Of a stretch of 64,000 bases of DNA, positions 44,240-55,192 are shown piece after piece. Each line of letters starts with the position of its first letter. Position 1 is the stretch's first letter. The notes under the pieces were generated by a model. The model did not search any database. It saw only the letters and a program-made list of their open reading frames with translations, and was not told the origin of the DNA. The DNA is from Crocodylus rhombifer (lineage: Eukaryota; Chordata; Crocodylia; Crocodylidae), in NCBI GenBank assembly GCA_038503035.1, contig JAVSML010021642.1:124001-188000 (forward strand), written 5' to 3'. The translations under genes and the position numbers were made by a program.

Positions 44240-45645
44240 CTAGACTCAGTAAGTCCACAGTTCGACATCCTGGGTTCACCAGCACCCATTAACCGACGTA
44301 ATCCCACAAACTGCCTCTTCAGTCCCTTACCTCTGACTACACAGAACATAATTCAAGGCACCCTTTAAGAAACCAGGGGGGAAAGCAGGGATGATGAGGG
44401 CAGTGCCAGGGCCTCGCCACTGCCATGCCAATCCAAGATCAAAGTGTCACCCGTTTGGAGATGTTCGTTTCTAACCAAGACCCCTGAGCTAAGATCTGCC
44501 ATTCAGGAAGATGCAGCAGTGCTGACCGCTGATTTCCAGTAGCTCTGCCATCCGCTGCCCTTCTCCATTTCTTAACGATCCAGATACTAAAGGAGGGTGC
44601 AGCTTCTCTGTGCTTCATCAGTTTTACCCATCCGAGGCAATTACCCTAGTGCATCCGAGACCTGTCGTCTCAGCCCCCTCCCTTCCAATTTACCAACTCG
44701 TATGGTGTTGATGGACTTAGGTGGCCATTTACAGACAAATTGTTTGCCCTACATTTCAGGGCTTATTGATTGTCATGTAATTAACTGATTCATTTCTTCC
44801 ATATCATCCAGAGGGTGTGCAGCCTACTTCATCAGCGCAGCCTGCACACAAGGCAAGAGTTTAATTAGACTGTGCTAATAGCCCCTGCAGAATGCTTCCC
44901 CTGTCTTTCGCTGTCAGCCTGTCTTTGTATTGACAGTCAGTCTCAGCCAGCTTGCTGAGATCAGAGCCACTTCTGTCTACTTGCTGGGGCAGGGGATAAT
45001 TTGATCATGTTGTGACCGTGGAAGAGCCACGGAGCTGAAATGAGCTATTTCTCTTGGGAGCCCTGAGGCCCCTGAGAACCAGGATGCAGGATCTGGAGTA
45101 GCATCTCCACCTTCATCTTCCACCTCCCAGAGAGGCCTGAGCAAATGCTGTCTTTTCTGGGTGGTCGCTATGTCCCCAGACCATCCCTGAATGGAGATCA
45201 GAGCAGTGGGGCGTTGCACAGAGCTTGAAAGCTATAATCCAGAGACCCCCAACTGCTGTAAATCCTGCATCCATCCAACAGGAACGAGCCCTGACGCATG
45301 CACCCAGCAGCGCCCGACCCAGATCCACAAGGGACAAACAAACCAGGCTGACTGCTTCTCTATGGGATTATTATTTATGCACCAATTGCAGAAGAGCTGA
45401 CGAGCTGGGAGCACAGGCAGAGCTTGATGTCCAGGGCAAAGGAGGTTAAATAGCCTAGATATTTTATGTATACAGCTTAATAGTATTCAGTCACCCTTGA
45501 TTCATGGCTCGGTGACAGGATAAACTAGATCACTCCATCTCATCACCAATTTTGGTACCCAATCGATTCCCAATGCTATCCATTCCTCTGTGTCTTTTAT
45601 CCACTCTCTTCTCCCTCTTCCCTTCCTCCTCGTCCCTTTGCCATG
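44240..45645. other. Intergenic, possible conserved non-coding element near 44.6-44.96 kb
   Basis: 44600-44960 has no repeat signature and holds several TAATTA-type and TGACAG-type words (CATGTAATTAACTGATTCAT, TTTAATTAGACTGTGC, GTATTGACAGTCAGTC). Candidate enhancer only by appearance. Confidence 0.4.
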
Positions 45646-45649
45646 GCCT

Positions 45650-45775
45650 CGGGAGATTGCTGAGAAAATTTTTCCTAATATCTAACCTCAGCATCCCTTG
45701 CTGCAGCTTGAGCCCATTGCTCCTTGTCCTGTCGTCTGCCCCCTCTGAGACCAGCCCAGCTCTGTCCATCACAAG
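45650..45775 (-). mobile_element. CR1 RT C-terminal fragment, antisense
   Basis: The minus strand reads [20 protein letters not shown] with flanking text as in the copies at 43868 and 55193. It lacks the 3'UTR present in those copies. Confidence 0.75.
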
Positions 45776-45779
45776 AACT

Positions 45780-48035
45780 GGGATTCCAGGTTCTCCGAAG
45801 GTACAGTCTGCTGGTTCGACACCCTGCAGGGTGCCTGTGGTACCCTAAGCTATGCATTCAAAGGGGTCAGGATTGCCTAGGGGTGGGTACCTGGATGGCT
45901 GGTGAGGGGGTTTCCGTGTGTGTCAGGGTCCCCACCTGGAGCTGACAACAGATCTGCTGCCCAAGTTCTGCCTGCTTCTGTCTCCACCTGCTTCTGGCTT
46001 CACAGAGGCCTTGTTCCCTGCCTGCTGTCACCAGGAACCAGAAACCTTTGCAGCAGGTGCAGCCTCTTGCTCATCCTCCACTCTGCGATGCTCCCAGGGG
46101 CCATGCTTATTGCCTTGCTACTGCCACTACCCGTGCAATCGGGCTGTGCTACCCCTGCCCACAGGCACTGCTACTAGCTGAGGGCCATGTTCAGAGCCCC
46201 GGTCATTCTCACCCAGGCATCTGCAGGCCCTGGGGCCATAGATACAGAGAGGGGGCCCATGGGGGCTCTATGGGCATGCCCCTTTCATTAACATGCACCC
46301 AGTCCAACCATTGATAGGTGCATGTCATTAATGAGCATCCATCTCTGAGTGTCAAGCTGGGGCGTTTGGGGAATGAAGGAGCTAAGTAATTAAAACACTT
46401 GCAGGAGCTCAGAGGTCCTTGGGTCTGGCCTACCCATCCTCCCAGGCACAAGTCTGCTTTTGTGTTTCCACTGCCTGATCTGAATGTTAGTTAAACGTAC
46501 GTTAACTTTCCAACCAAGTGATTCTCTTGAGAAAAGACAGATGCACTCTCTATTTCAGGGCCCCGTCCAACAAAGTAAGCTCCGTGACCTAATTTGGGGA
46601 TAGACAGCTTCTCTTCAGGCAGGACCTTGCAACAACCAACTCAAGAGGAGATGCCCATTCACAGTCCGATTGCTGTGACACCCCTGCACCAAACCTTGCC
46701 AGAAGCACTTGTAAAATCACCACTGATTTTTTTTTTTTTGCGAATCAGCTCAATCAATTCCCAAGTCTATTGACTGAGCAAAGCTCAGTCGTTCCAGTTT
46801 GTGTGGTGCTACCCCCAGCAAGTCTTTTCCCTCTCAGATGCTTCAGCCTGGGGCTTTAGAGACTCCCAAATCCATGGCAGGCGTCCTACGTGCAAGCCCT
46901 GAGCCCGGGCTCCCTGGAGTTCAGATGCCCCCTCGTCTACTTGCCACAAGTCTGAAGGAGTAAACTAGAGGGAAAGCTGAGAGCAATCCCCCATCACCAT
47001 CGACTGTGTAGTGAGATCCTCCCGTCGGGAGGCATTTGTAGACTCTCACAGGGGTCAGCCTGACCCCAATGCAGGGGGCAGGTCTCCACCCTCACTTACG
47101 AGGTATCATTCATGTGTTTGCCTCCATCCCAGGGTAACGGCTCAAAGCTATCTGTCCAAGGGTGAAGCACTAAATAGGCACTGAATGAGCTAGCCCAGGA
47201 GAGCTGCGTGCCTGGCTATTCTTGGACCTGGTATAATTTACACAAGTGTACAAACCAATATAAATTACCCCAGCGTAGGTGGAGGTCTGTCTGTGCCCAC
47301 TTACCACAGCACACCTCCGAGGCATCCCTGGGCTTTAGATGGGTTGTACAATGCAGTGAAAATGCCACCCGCAGTCCAAACTGAAGCCAGGTTCCCTGAT
47401 ACACCCCCATTCATCGAGATGGGGACCTTGGCATGAGCCAGGAAAGGGGGGGCTCCAGTAGGAAGCTAGTTCAGAGTTAGCAAGGGGGGAAGTGTTGTGC
47501 TGAGTTAGTTCATCAGGTCTTAGCTGCTTTTGTGAGACAGGAAGAGAAGGGAGGCAGTCAGGCGGCTGCTCTCTGTTATCCAAGCCGCCATACAATGCAT
47601 TTGCCTGACATTAGTGATAGTTGACAGCTGCGCTCGAGGTGGAGACAGCTCTGTTTGGCAATACTTCTTCATACGGACACATCTGTGTCTCTCAGTTTAG
47701 CTCAGGGTTTTTTTCTTCTCCTTTTGAGAGCATCAAAATATATTTTTCCCTTTTTCTCTCTCGCTTTCACTTTTTATGCTCCTCAAACAGGGGGAAGATA
47801 AAAAAACCCAGCCCAACCCTCCGTAGCTTCAAGGTTATGTGGCCAACACTGACTTCTCTTGGCTGCACCCTTAGCTGAGCACCCTTGGGAAGGAGTGATC
47901 GCAGAAGGCAGAGGTCCAGCTGGTCTGTACTTCCCCGGTTTAGGGTTTCGGCAACCCGAGAAAACGGAAGAGATCATCAGACTGTCCCTGTAGCCTGAGG
48001 CTGTTCCAGTGCAATGGCTAGACATCTTGTAGGAA
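45780..48035. other. Intergenic, nothing recognised
   Basis: No exon recognised. A short AT palindrome (GTTAAACGTACGTTAAC, about 46489-46505) and a T12 run near 46728 are the only marked features. Confidence 0.5.
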
Positions 48036-48039
48036 ATCA

Positions 48040-48600
48040 CAGACACCTAGAGAAGTGGGGCTGGAAGGGACCTCCAGAGGTCACATCCAGTCCAGCCCCC
48101 TGCCCGAGGCAGGATCATCCCTATCCAAGCCATCCCAGACAATCCACAGTCTAAACTCTATAAAACTACCGTCAAGCCTGACCTAACACCATACCCTGCC
48201 ACAGGTAAAGCAGGGGAACCACGGCAGCCAACGTCCTGCTTCTATGAAAAGTTGTCAGTCTCTCAAGAGATCCGAGGTGGAGGCCGTGCCCCTGCTGCAG
48301 GGGAAAGCACCCCCCCTCCCAGTCTGCACCCATCTGACCATGGGGTAAAATTCCTTCCTGACCCCAAATCTGGCATCTGGGGTTCCTTCATTTTGTCTCG
48401 TGTTTTCAATTATTCCTCCCGAGGTGCAGTGCCTTGCATTTTTCCACACTGAACTTCATCCTGTTAGCTCTGGCCCAACTTCCCAATCTGTCAAGGTCCT
48501 TCTGAATTGCACTCACATCCTCCACTGTGCTCGCAGTCCTTCCCAGTTGCGTGCCTTTGCAAACTCGCTCGAGAAGCTTTCTGTGCCAGCATCCAAATCC
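48040..48600 (-). mobile_element. CR1 LINE 3' region with RT remnant, antisense
   Basis: The left part is a CR1 3'UTR (GGGGCTGGAAGGGACCTCCA, CATCCAGTCCAGCCCCCTGC, and AAATTCCTTCCTGACCCCAA near 48350). At about 48405-48545 the minus strand reads VSAIQKDLDRLGSWARANRM and KCKALHLGRNN, the CR1 RT region just after the ADD box. The box itself has decayed. A few hundred bp between these parts may be a 3'UTR specific to this subfamily. Confidence 0.75.
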
Positions 48601-48799
48601 AAATGTTAATACATGTTCCTTTTTCCGCTTAGAAAACATTTGAACAGTTTGGTGGATGGGGTGGGTTGAACAGTCCTGAATGCTGGAGTTTTTTCTTTTG
48701 CCGGAGTTTTCTCCCAGGAGTTTTCCCTCACCTACCACTCTGACCGAACCAGCCCCTTCTTTTTACACACAACCATGCAGTATAAAGCTGGAAGGGACA

Positions 48800-49080
48800 T
48801 TGGGAAGCCACCTTTTGGCCCCAGAGGCTGGGTGGGTGGCACAGGGTCAGTTCACAGGCCAGATCAGACCCCACACACCCAGATTGGGCTCCATGGTGCC
48901 TTGGCCCCGTGCACCTGGACCAGCCCTCATGTGCCTGGATCAGGCCCTGTGCCACCTCCCATGCCCGGATCAAGCCCCATGCAGCCTTGGTCCAGCCCCG
49001 CACTTCTGGGTCAGTTCCTGTGCCACTGCCTCCACTTAGCCCCATGCTCCTGGATCAGGCCCCATACCACCAGCAACTAA
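48800..49080. repeat. Degenerate tandem repeat (CCTGGATCAGGCCCC-like)
   Basis: Recurring variants of TGCCTGGATCAGGCCC, CCCGGATCAAGCCCCATGC and CTCCTGGATCAGGCCCCATA at roughly 35-55 bp spacing. Several overlapping ORFs on both strands arise from it. A short CR1-like tail (AAAGCTGGAAGGGACATTGG) lies at its left edge. Confidence 0.6.
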
Positions 49081-49268
49081 TGTTGCCACTACCCCGCCAC
49101 TGCCAAATCTGCAGATTTGAGGGGATCCTCATCGTCCAGATGATGTGGCTCCAGAGGCCAGATCTGGACCACAGACTGGGGGGCGAGCTTCCTGGCTCTA
49201 GTCCATTCTCCCACCCATTATCAGGGTCAGCTTTACCTACACCAGTCCTGATAGGAGTTTGTCTAACC

Positions 49269-49465
49269 CAGGGGTTTTTAACCTGTGGTCCACAGACCCC
49301 TGGGGGTCCACAGAGTCTGTCAAAGGGGTCCGTGAAAAATGACTAAGATCAATCCAAAGAATGTGAATACCCACACTTACAGTCCAAAGGGGTTCACACA
49401 CCTTCATTTGACATTTCCAAAGCAGTCTGCACCTGAATTCAAAATATTTTAGGGGTCCACAAAGG
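49269..49465. mobile_element. hAT-type MITE with a perfect 8-bp target duplication, 3' terminal repeat lost
   Basis: Starts CAGGGGTTTTTAACCTGTGG, a typical hAT 5' end. The 8-bp flank GTCTAACC at 49261-49268 recurs exactly at 49466-49473. The 3' end is GGGGTCCACAAAGG rather than the full inverted copy of the 5' terminus. Confidence 0.75.
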
Positions 49466-50345
49466 GTCTAACCTGTTCTTATAAAGCTGTGAGACAGCTA
49501 CAGCTTCTGCATTTGTTAGCACAAGTAACCCCTGTATTCTTGAAAAGCCACCCTGCCCGGCAGCAGCTGTACAGCTGTGCTTCCCTCTCTTTAGAGGGTC
49601 TGCTTAACATTCAGTGCGCAGCTTCCCCGGGTGTTGAGTGACAGTCAACCCTGTTAAAGTAAAGTGTTTTTCTTTTTTTAACTTAAAATGCCAGCTTTTT
49701 TTCCCCAGCAGCTAATGATTTATCTCTCCCTATAAGTGGCTTCGATGGAAGGGCATTTAAGCCCTCTCTGACAGCGTTGAAAGGGTATTACCACTCCGGC
49801 TGACACCAGTGCAATGTGATTGGACTTAGATTCCCTCTTGCGGTTTGCAAAGGAATTAACTGGTAAGGATAGATGTGTAATTACTTCAGTATCTGAATAC
49901 ATCTGAGCTGTGCTCATGCTTAGGCCTGGGTCCTGCAGTCACCATTCTCACAGAGATTTGCTGGGATAGATTCAATGACAAGATTGGGGCATCAGAAGAA
50001 AGAATATATCTGTTTAAATATATTCGTCTCAATTGTTTTTTTTGACTACAGAAAAATAGAGCTATTCCTCTGTTGCAAAGAACTCCGAAAGACCCCAGCA
50101 AGGCAGAATGGTTTGGGCCCTGTGGATTCCTACTTGAAATCTCCAGGTTTATCTTGGGAATCACATGCAGGTGTTTGCGCATCTAGCACTGCGTGGCACC
50201 TTCCTTCCTTTGGAAGGAACTCACCGCAACCCAGGCTGCAAATCACTCTGTGTGTGTGTGTGTTTCTGTAGTCTATTTTTTGTAGTTAAAAAGAGAGTGA
50301 AAGAACTGGGATTTTTCATTGCAAATTTGAATTTTGAATCCAAAA

Positions 50346-50685
50346 ATGGTTGAGGACCACTGATACACACAGACGTGCACTTGGGCACGTGCATGCACAC
50401 ACATATGCACACACACGCACGCACACACACAATAATGGTTGAGGACCACTGATACACACAGATGTTCACATGGGCATGTGCACATGCACACATACACTAT
50501 AGTGGTTAAGAACCACTGATACACACAGACGTGCACATGGGCACGTGCATGCACAGACACAATAATGGTTGAGGACCACTGATATACACACAGAGACACT
50601 ATACTGGCTAAGGACCACAGATACACATGCACACCAGCACACGCACGCACGCTATAATGGTTGAGAACCACTGATACACACACAC
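50346..50685. repeat. Minisatellite: six irregular units with a CA-rich spacer
   Basis: The motif ATGGTTGAGGACCACTGATA begins at 50346 and recurs with small changes near 50434, 50501, 50564, 50603 and 50656 (spacings about 88, 67, 63, 39, 53). Each is followed by ACACACAGACGTGCACATGG-like and CA/GCAC-rich DNA of variable length. The overlapping minus-strand ORFs of 90-136 codons come from the repeat. A (TG)n tract lies just upstream at about 50250-50263. Confidence 0.85.
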
Positions 50686-50734
50686 GGAACTGATAATACT
50701 GTTAAGCAAGTTGCAGGTCCAGCACAGACTCCCA

Positions 50735-50835
50735 GACAAGCACAGCTGAAAGGGCTCTCAGGAGGTTACATCTGCTCCAACCCCCCTGCTCAAGGCCCAA
50801 TCAGCCCTGTCTACATCATCCCAGCCAAGTATCAA
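50735..50835 (-). mobile_element. CR1 3' tail fragment
   Basis: Antisense tail: AAAGGGCTCTCAGGAGGTTA, CTCCAACCCCCCTGCTCAAG and CATCATCCCAGCCAAG. Confidence 0.6.
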
Positions 50836-51861
50836 GAGGCCTCTTGCATCAAGGGGCATGGATGGGCAGGGGGTTACATTGCGGGCTGGCTTGGTACCTG
50901 CATGGCACGCTCTCTAGAACAGCGCTGGGAGCTCAGTACTTGTCTGCATGAATTGAGTCAAGTGGGGTCCTGAACCATCCTAACCTGTGGCTGCTGGAAG
51001 CCATCGTGTCAGCAGCTATAACAAGCAGCAAGCCCCTTCCTTCCCTGGGGCAGCGCCTCTGTCTGCCGTCCTAATGGAGCTGAGGATGCTGAGGCTTTGA
51101 AGGACTTGCCTGCATGAGGCCTCCTAGACACCCCCATCCCACAGACCAGGGCGTTCAGATTTTTTTTGAGGCATCAAAGTGCCTGGCATCTAGATCATGG
51201 AGGTGGCAGGGAGCCCATATGCTGCTATACCCTGAGCAAGAAAATGACAGAACGAGCGTTTCCCCCCATGCGCTTTCCTGTGCCGTTGTCTGGGCCTGCT
51301 GGACCGCAGGACTTGGGCGTTCAAAAAAACCTCAAGCAAATTACCCTCAGTGGTGTGTAAACTATTAATGTGAATGTTATTCAAGCCAGGAAAAATAGCC
51401 AATTATCTTCACAGAGAGCCACTTTCTGCCTGTTGTGCCAGTAATTGCAAGAACTAACATTCTCGCCGGGCTCTGGAAGCACTTCTGGAATAATATGCTG
51501 AAAAATAAGTTCTGACTTAAATACACCATCGGAAGGGGGGTAAGACCTCCGTGGATGTAAATGGACATAGCTTATAAATGAACCTAGTCCAATTTAGACC
51601 CCACATTTCTTTCAGCTATGTGCATTTGGCTTGCCTCTGTTATGGCACATACTTAGGAGTAGAGTATTTGTTTGTAGAGTCCTCAGGCATAGATTTAACA
51701 AAAAAAAGACTAATGGAAAATGGTGCTGATAGCAAAAGCCAGCAAATTTGTGTTGTTAAAGGGATCTGCATTGTTTGTCTCCTGATGATTTAAAAATGTT
51801 GACTTTGCAACCGTAATGATTTCTTTTTGTATTCCCAGGGTTAAGAAAGGCCAAACAAAGT

Positions 51862-52750
51862 AAAAAAAAGGTGATTGGGAACAGTCAGCATGGGTTCACC
51901 AGGGGCAAGTCATGCCCGACCAACCTGATTGCTCTCTATGATGAGGTGACTGACTCTGTGCATGCGGGGAGACCCGCGGATGTGGTGGACCTTGATTTTA
52001 GCAAAGCTTTTGATACGGTCTCCCACAATGTTCTCGCAGGCAAGCTAAGGAAGTACAGGCTGGATAAATGGGGTGTAAAGTGAATAGCAAACTGGCTGGA
52101 GCATCAGGCTCAGAAAGCAGCTATCAATGGCTCGATGTCTAGTTGGCAGCCGTTATCAAGTGGAGTGCCCCAGGGGTCAGTCCTGGGGCCGGTTTTGTTT
52201 AACATCTTCATCAACGACCTGGATGATGGGATGGAAGCACCCTCAGCAAGTCTGCAGATGACACCAAGCTGGGGGGAGTAGTAGATATGCTGGAGGGTAG
52301 GCCTGGGATTCAGAGAGGCCTTGACACACTGGAGGAATGGGCAAAAAGAAATCTTATGAGGTTCAACAAGGACAAGTGCAAAGTCCTGCACTTAGGAGGG
52401 AGCGATCCCCTGCACCGGGGCAGCCTGGGGGTGATGGGCTGGGCAGCAGCTCTGCAAAAAAGGATGTGGGGGTGACAGTGGACAATAAGCTGAACAGGAG
52501 CCAGCGGTGTGCCCATGTTGCCAAGAAGGCTACTGGCATCCTGGGCTGCATTGGTAGGAGCGTTGCCAGCAGATGGAGGGCAGTGATTATTCCCCTCTAT
52601 TCTGCACTGGTGAGGCCACATCTGAGTCCAGTTTTGGGCCCCCACTACAGAAAGGATGTGGACACATTGCAGAGACTCCAGCGCAGGGCAGTGAAGATTG
52701 TTGGGGCTGGGGGACATGACTGGTGAGGCGAGGCTGAGGGAACTGGGCTG
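51862..52750 (+). mobile_element. CR1 LINE: RT catalytic middle part, lacking both ends
   Basis: Encodes VIGNSQHGFTRGKSCPTNLI, DVVDLDFSKAFDTVSHNVLA (palm), then after an in-frame stop [20 protein letters not shown], a decayed ADD box (SADDTKLGG after a frame change), NLMRFNKDKCKVLHLGGSD, and KATGILGCIGRSVASRW with PLYSALVRPHL. It ends at about 52750 inside the post-RT region and has no CR1 3'UTR, which is odd for a LINE. It abuts the endonuclease part of the next fragment; together they are almost one complete CR1 ORF2 in permuted order. Confidence 0.92.
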
Positions 52751-52751
52751 A

Positions 52752-54350
52752 TTTTGTGTCCCTGCAAGCAAACATTGGCACCCACGGTAGACGACTTGAG
52801 ACCCTCTGGGTTAAAATCCGTGGGGAACACAGTGCAGGGGATACTATGGTGGGGACCTACTACAGACCCCTTACCCAGAGTCAAGACCTTGACCAGGAGT
52901 TCACCAGGGAATTGGCTGAGGCTGTACGATCCCAGTGTATGGTTGTCATGGGAGACTTTAACTACCCAGACATCTCGTTTGAGGAGCACTCAGCCAAATC
53001 CCAGCAGTCACAAAGCTTTCTCTCATGTGTGGACGACCTCTATCTGACGCAGGAAGTCTACGGGCCGACGAGGTAAAGCACTACTCAACCTCATACTGGC
53101 AACCGGGGATGACCTAACTGGCAGCCTAACAATCGAAGGGAAGCTGGGTGACAGTGATCATGAACTGATCACCTTCACCATCTGCCATAAAGCTGGCAAG
53201 TCAGTCAGTTGTACAGAAGTCCTCGACTTCAGGAAAGCTGACTTTGACAAGCTAAGGAGGCTTGTCAGAGAGGCCCTAAAAGGCCACAACCTGATGGAGA
53301 GGGGAGTTCAGGATGTGTGGATGCTCCTCAAGGGAGCAATCCTGGAAGCACAAGCAAAGTCCATCCTGTCTTGGAGGAAAGGCAGCAGGAGGGCACGGCA
53401 GCCCCCTTGGCTCTCCAGAGAACTGGCAGACCTCCTGCGTCTTAAAAGGAAGACCTATAAAGGATGGAGGACTGGGACCGCCACCAAGGAGGAATACTCT
53501 GCATTAGTCTGGACTTGCAGAGAGCAAATCAGGAAAGCCAAGGCTGCGACTGAACTCCAGCTAGCTACAAATATCAAGGAAAATAAAAAGTCCTTTTTTA
53601 GGTATGTGGGGAGCCGGAGGAAAAGCAAGGGCAACATTGCACCCCTGCTAGACCAGATGGGGCAGCTGACAACTGACGCCCAGGAAAAAGCCAATTTGCT
53701 AAATGGGTGCTTGGCATCAGTTTTCCATCAGCCCCATGGGACAGCCCTGCCCACTGTGGGTCAGGGAGGCCCGGGTGAGGGAGATTCCTCGCCCTTCATC
53801 AAAGCTGACCTCGTGAAGGAACACCTCGACAGGCTGGATACCTTCAAGTCAGCCGGCCCTGATGAGTTACACCCGAGGGTACTCGGGGAGCTGGCGAGCA
53901 TCATAGCTCAGCCCTTGGCACAGATCTTTGAGAGCTCTTGGCGCTCTGGTGAAGTGCCTGAGGATTGGAAGAGGGCCAATGTGGTGCCAATCTTCAAGAA
54001 AGGGAGGAAAGTAGATCCGGCAAACTACAGGCCCATCAGCCTGACCTTGATCCTGGGGAAAGTCTTGGAAAAGATTATCAAGGAGGCCATGCTTAACAGG
54101 GCTCAAGTTGCAGCAAGGGAAGTTGAGGTTGGATATTAGGAAAAACTTTCTCACTGGGAGGGTGGTGAAGCACTGGAACAGGTTACCCAGAGAGGTGGTG
54201 GACTCTCCACACTTGGAGGTTTTTAAGACCCGGCTGGACAAAACCTTGTCTGGGATGATGTAGTTGGGGCTGGTCCTGCTTGGAGCAGGGGACTGGACTA
54301 GATGTGACCTCCTGAGCTCCCTTCAACCCTCATTGTCTATGATTCTGTGA
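52752..54350 (+). mobile_element. CR1 LINE: endonuclease C-part + RT N-part fused to the CR1 3' end, RT middle missing
   Basis: Sense copy. 52756-53076 encodes the end of the AP endonuclease (MVGTYYRPL, MGDFNYPDISFE, ending EVYGPTR). A frame change leads into GDSDHELITF and then a 281-codon open stretch at 53294-54139 covering the RT N-part: WLSRELADLLRLKRKTYKGW, EEYSALVWTCREQIRKAKAA, NKKSFFRYVGSRRKSKGN, SAGPDELHPRVLGELA, GEVPEDWKRANVVPIFKKG and PANYRPISLT. At about 54093 it jumps to the extreme RT C-terminus ([11 protein letters not shown] is the shifted reading of the [13 protein letters not shown] region) and the 3'UTR (GACTGGACTAGATGTGACCT). The catalytic palm is absent here but present just upstream in the adjoining fragment. 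Dead element. Confidence 0.93.
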
Positions 54351-54359
54351 AAGGAGGAA

Positions 54360-55060
54360 GCAAAGGAGAATCCCCCTCCATTGCCTCTATAGAAAGCTTC
54401 TTAAAAGAACAAACCAGTTATTATGACACAAATAGTGGCTTACAAGAAACTTTGCACTTTGGGGGCTGGGGAGTTGCTAGCAGTCCACTCTTCAGGTAAG
54501 ACAGCAGCACTTGCAAGAATCACGGCGCTTCTCCCTTCAAAAGAACTGTGGAGTATCAAAACAATGGAAGCCGACTACCTAAAGACAGTCATAGAAAAAC
54601 ATGGCTGTGATAGCTGCGAGGGCTTGACGAGGGTTGGAAGACCTTGTGTTGAAAGGCTGCAGCCAGACAAAGCTGGTCTGGTGGCTTGTAAGCTGTACAT
54701 AAAATGATGCCCTCCTTGATCTAGTCACACAGGGGCCAAATTTTGCTCCTGTTTCACTACAAAAAATAACTTTGCTCTGTTAGCATTTCGCCAGCGTAGA
54801 CAGGAGTGGAATTTTTCTGGTAGCTCAGAGATGCTGCGGTTTTGCAAGGAAGTCTGCAATGGCTCAGTGTAGCATTTAGCAGTTATAATTTATCACTTGA
54901 AGGCTGTGATCCATGGGATGAGTACACCATTGTCCTGCTTTTCTAAGGAATAGTCAGACCACTGCTTGCAAGTGAAATGCATTTGCTCCTGAATTCCTAA
55001 TGCTATCAGGATTTTTTTTCTATCTAAGAAATGCCCTTGAGAAGGTACAGACAAAGGTGG
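54360..55060. other. Intergenic, nothing recognised
   Basis: Unique-looking, flanked by CR1 on both sides. A 94-codon open frame (54423-54707) has no recognisable domain. Confidence 0.5.
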
Positions 55061-55062
55061 AT

Positions 55063-55192
55063 AGAGGGAGGGCACAGTGGTACGGCTGCATCCCCTCCTT
55101 TGATTCCTGACTTCTCTGAAGTTTAAAACCAACTGCCTGGCAGTGGCAGCAGCATTTCTATTCAGGCAGCAATGAGGGAGTCACTTTACTTC
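55063..55192. repeat. Unnamed dispersed repeat, copy 2
   Basis: Counterpart of 35785-35915: CACAGTGGTACGGCTGCATC, CCTTTGATTCCTGACTTC, CCAACTGCCTGGCAG, CAGCATTTCTATTCAGG. It ends exactly where the antisense CR1 at 55193 begins, so it may be sequence flanking an old CR1 subfamily or an unlisted part of it. Confidence 0.55.

Noticed and set aside
50273..50683. 136-codon cysteine/valine-rich ORF on the minus strand
   Set aside because: Product of the CA-rich minisatellite.
50346..50685. CRISPR-like alternation of repeat and spacer
   Set aside because: Vertebrate DNA; the spacers are CA microsatellite of varying length and no cas genes are present.
53294..54139. 281-codon ORF as a possible host gene
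   Set aside because: Its motifs are those of CR1 reverse transcriptase and it is broken at both ends.
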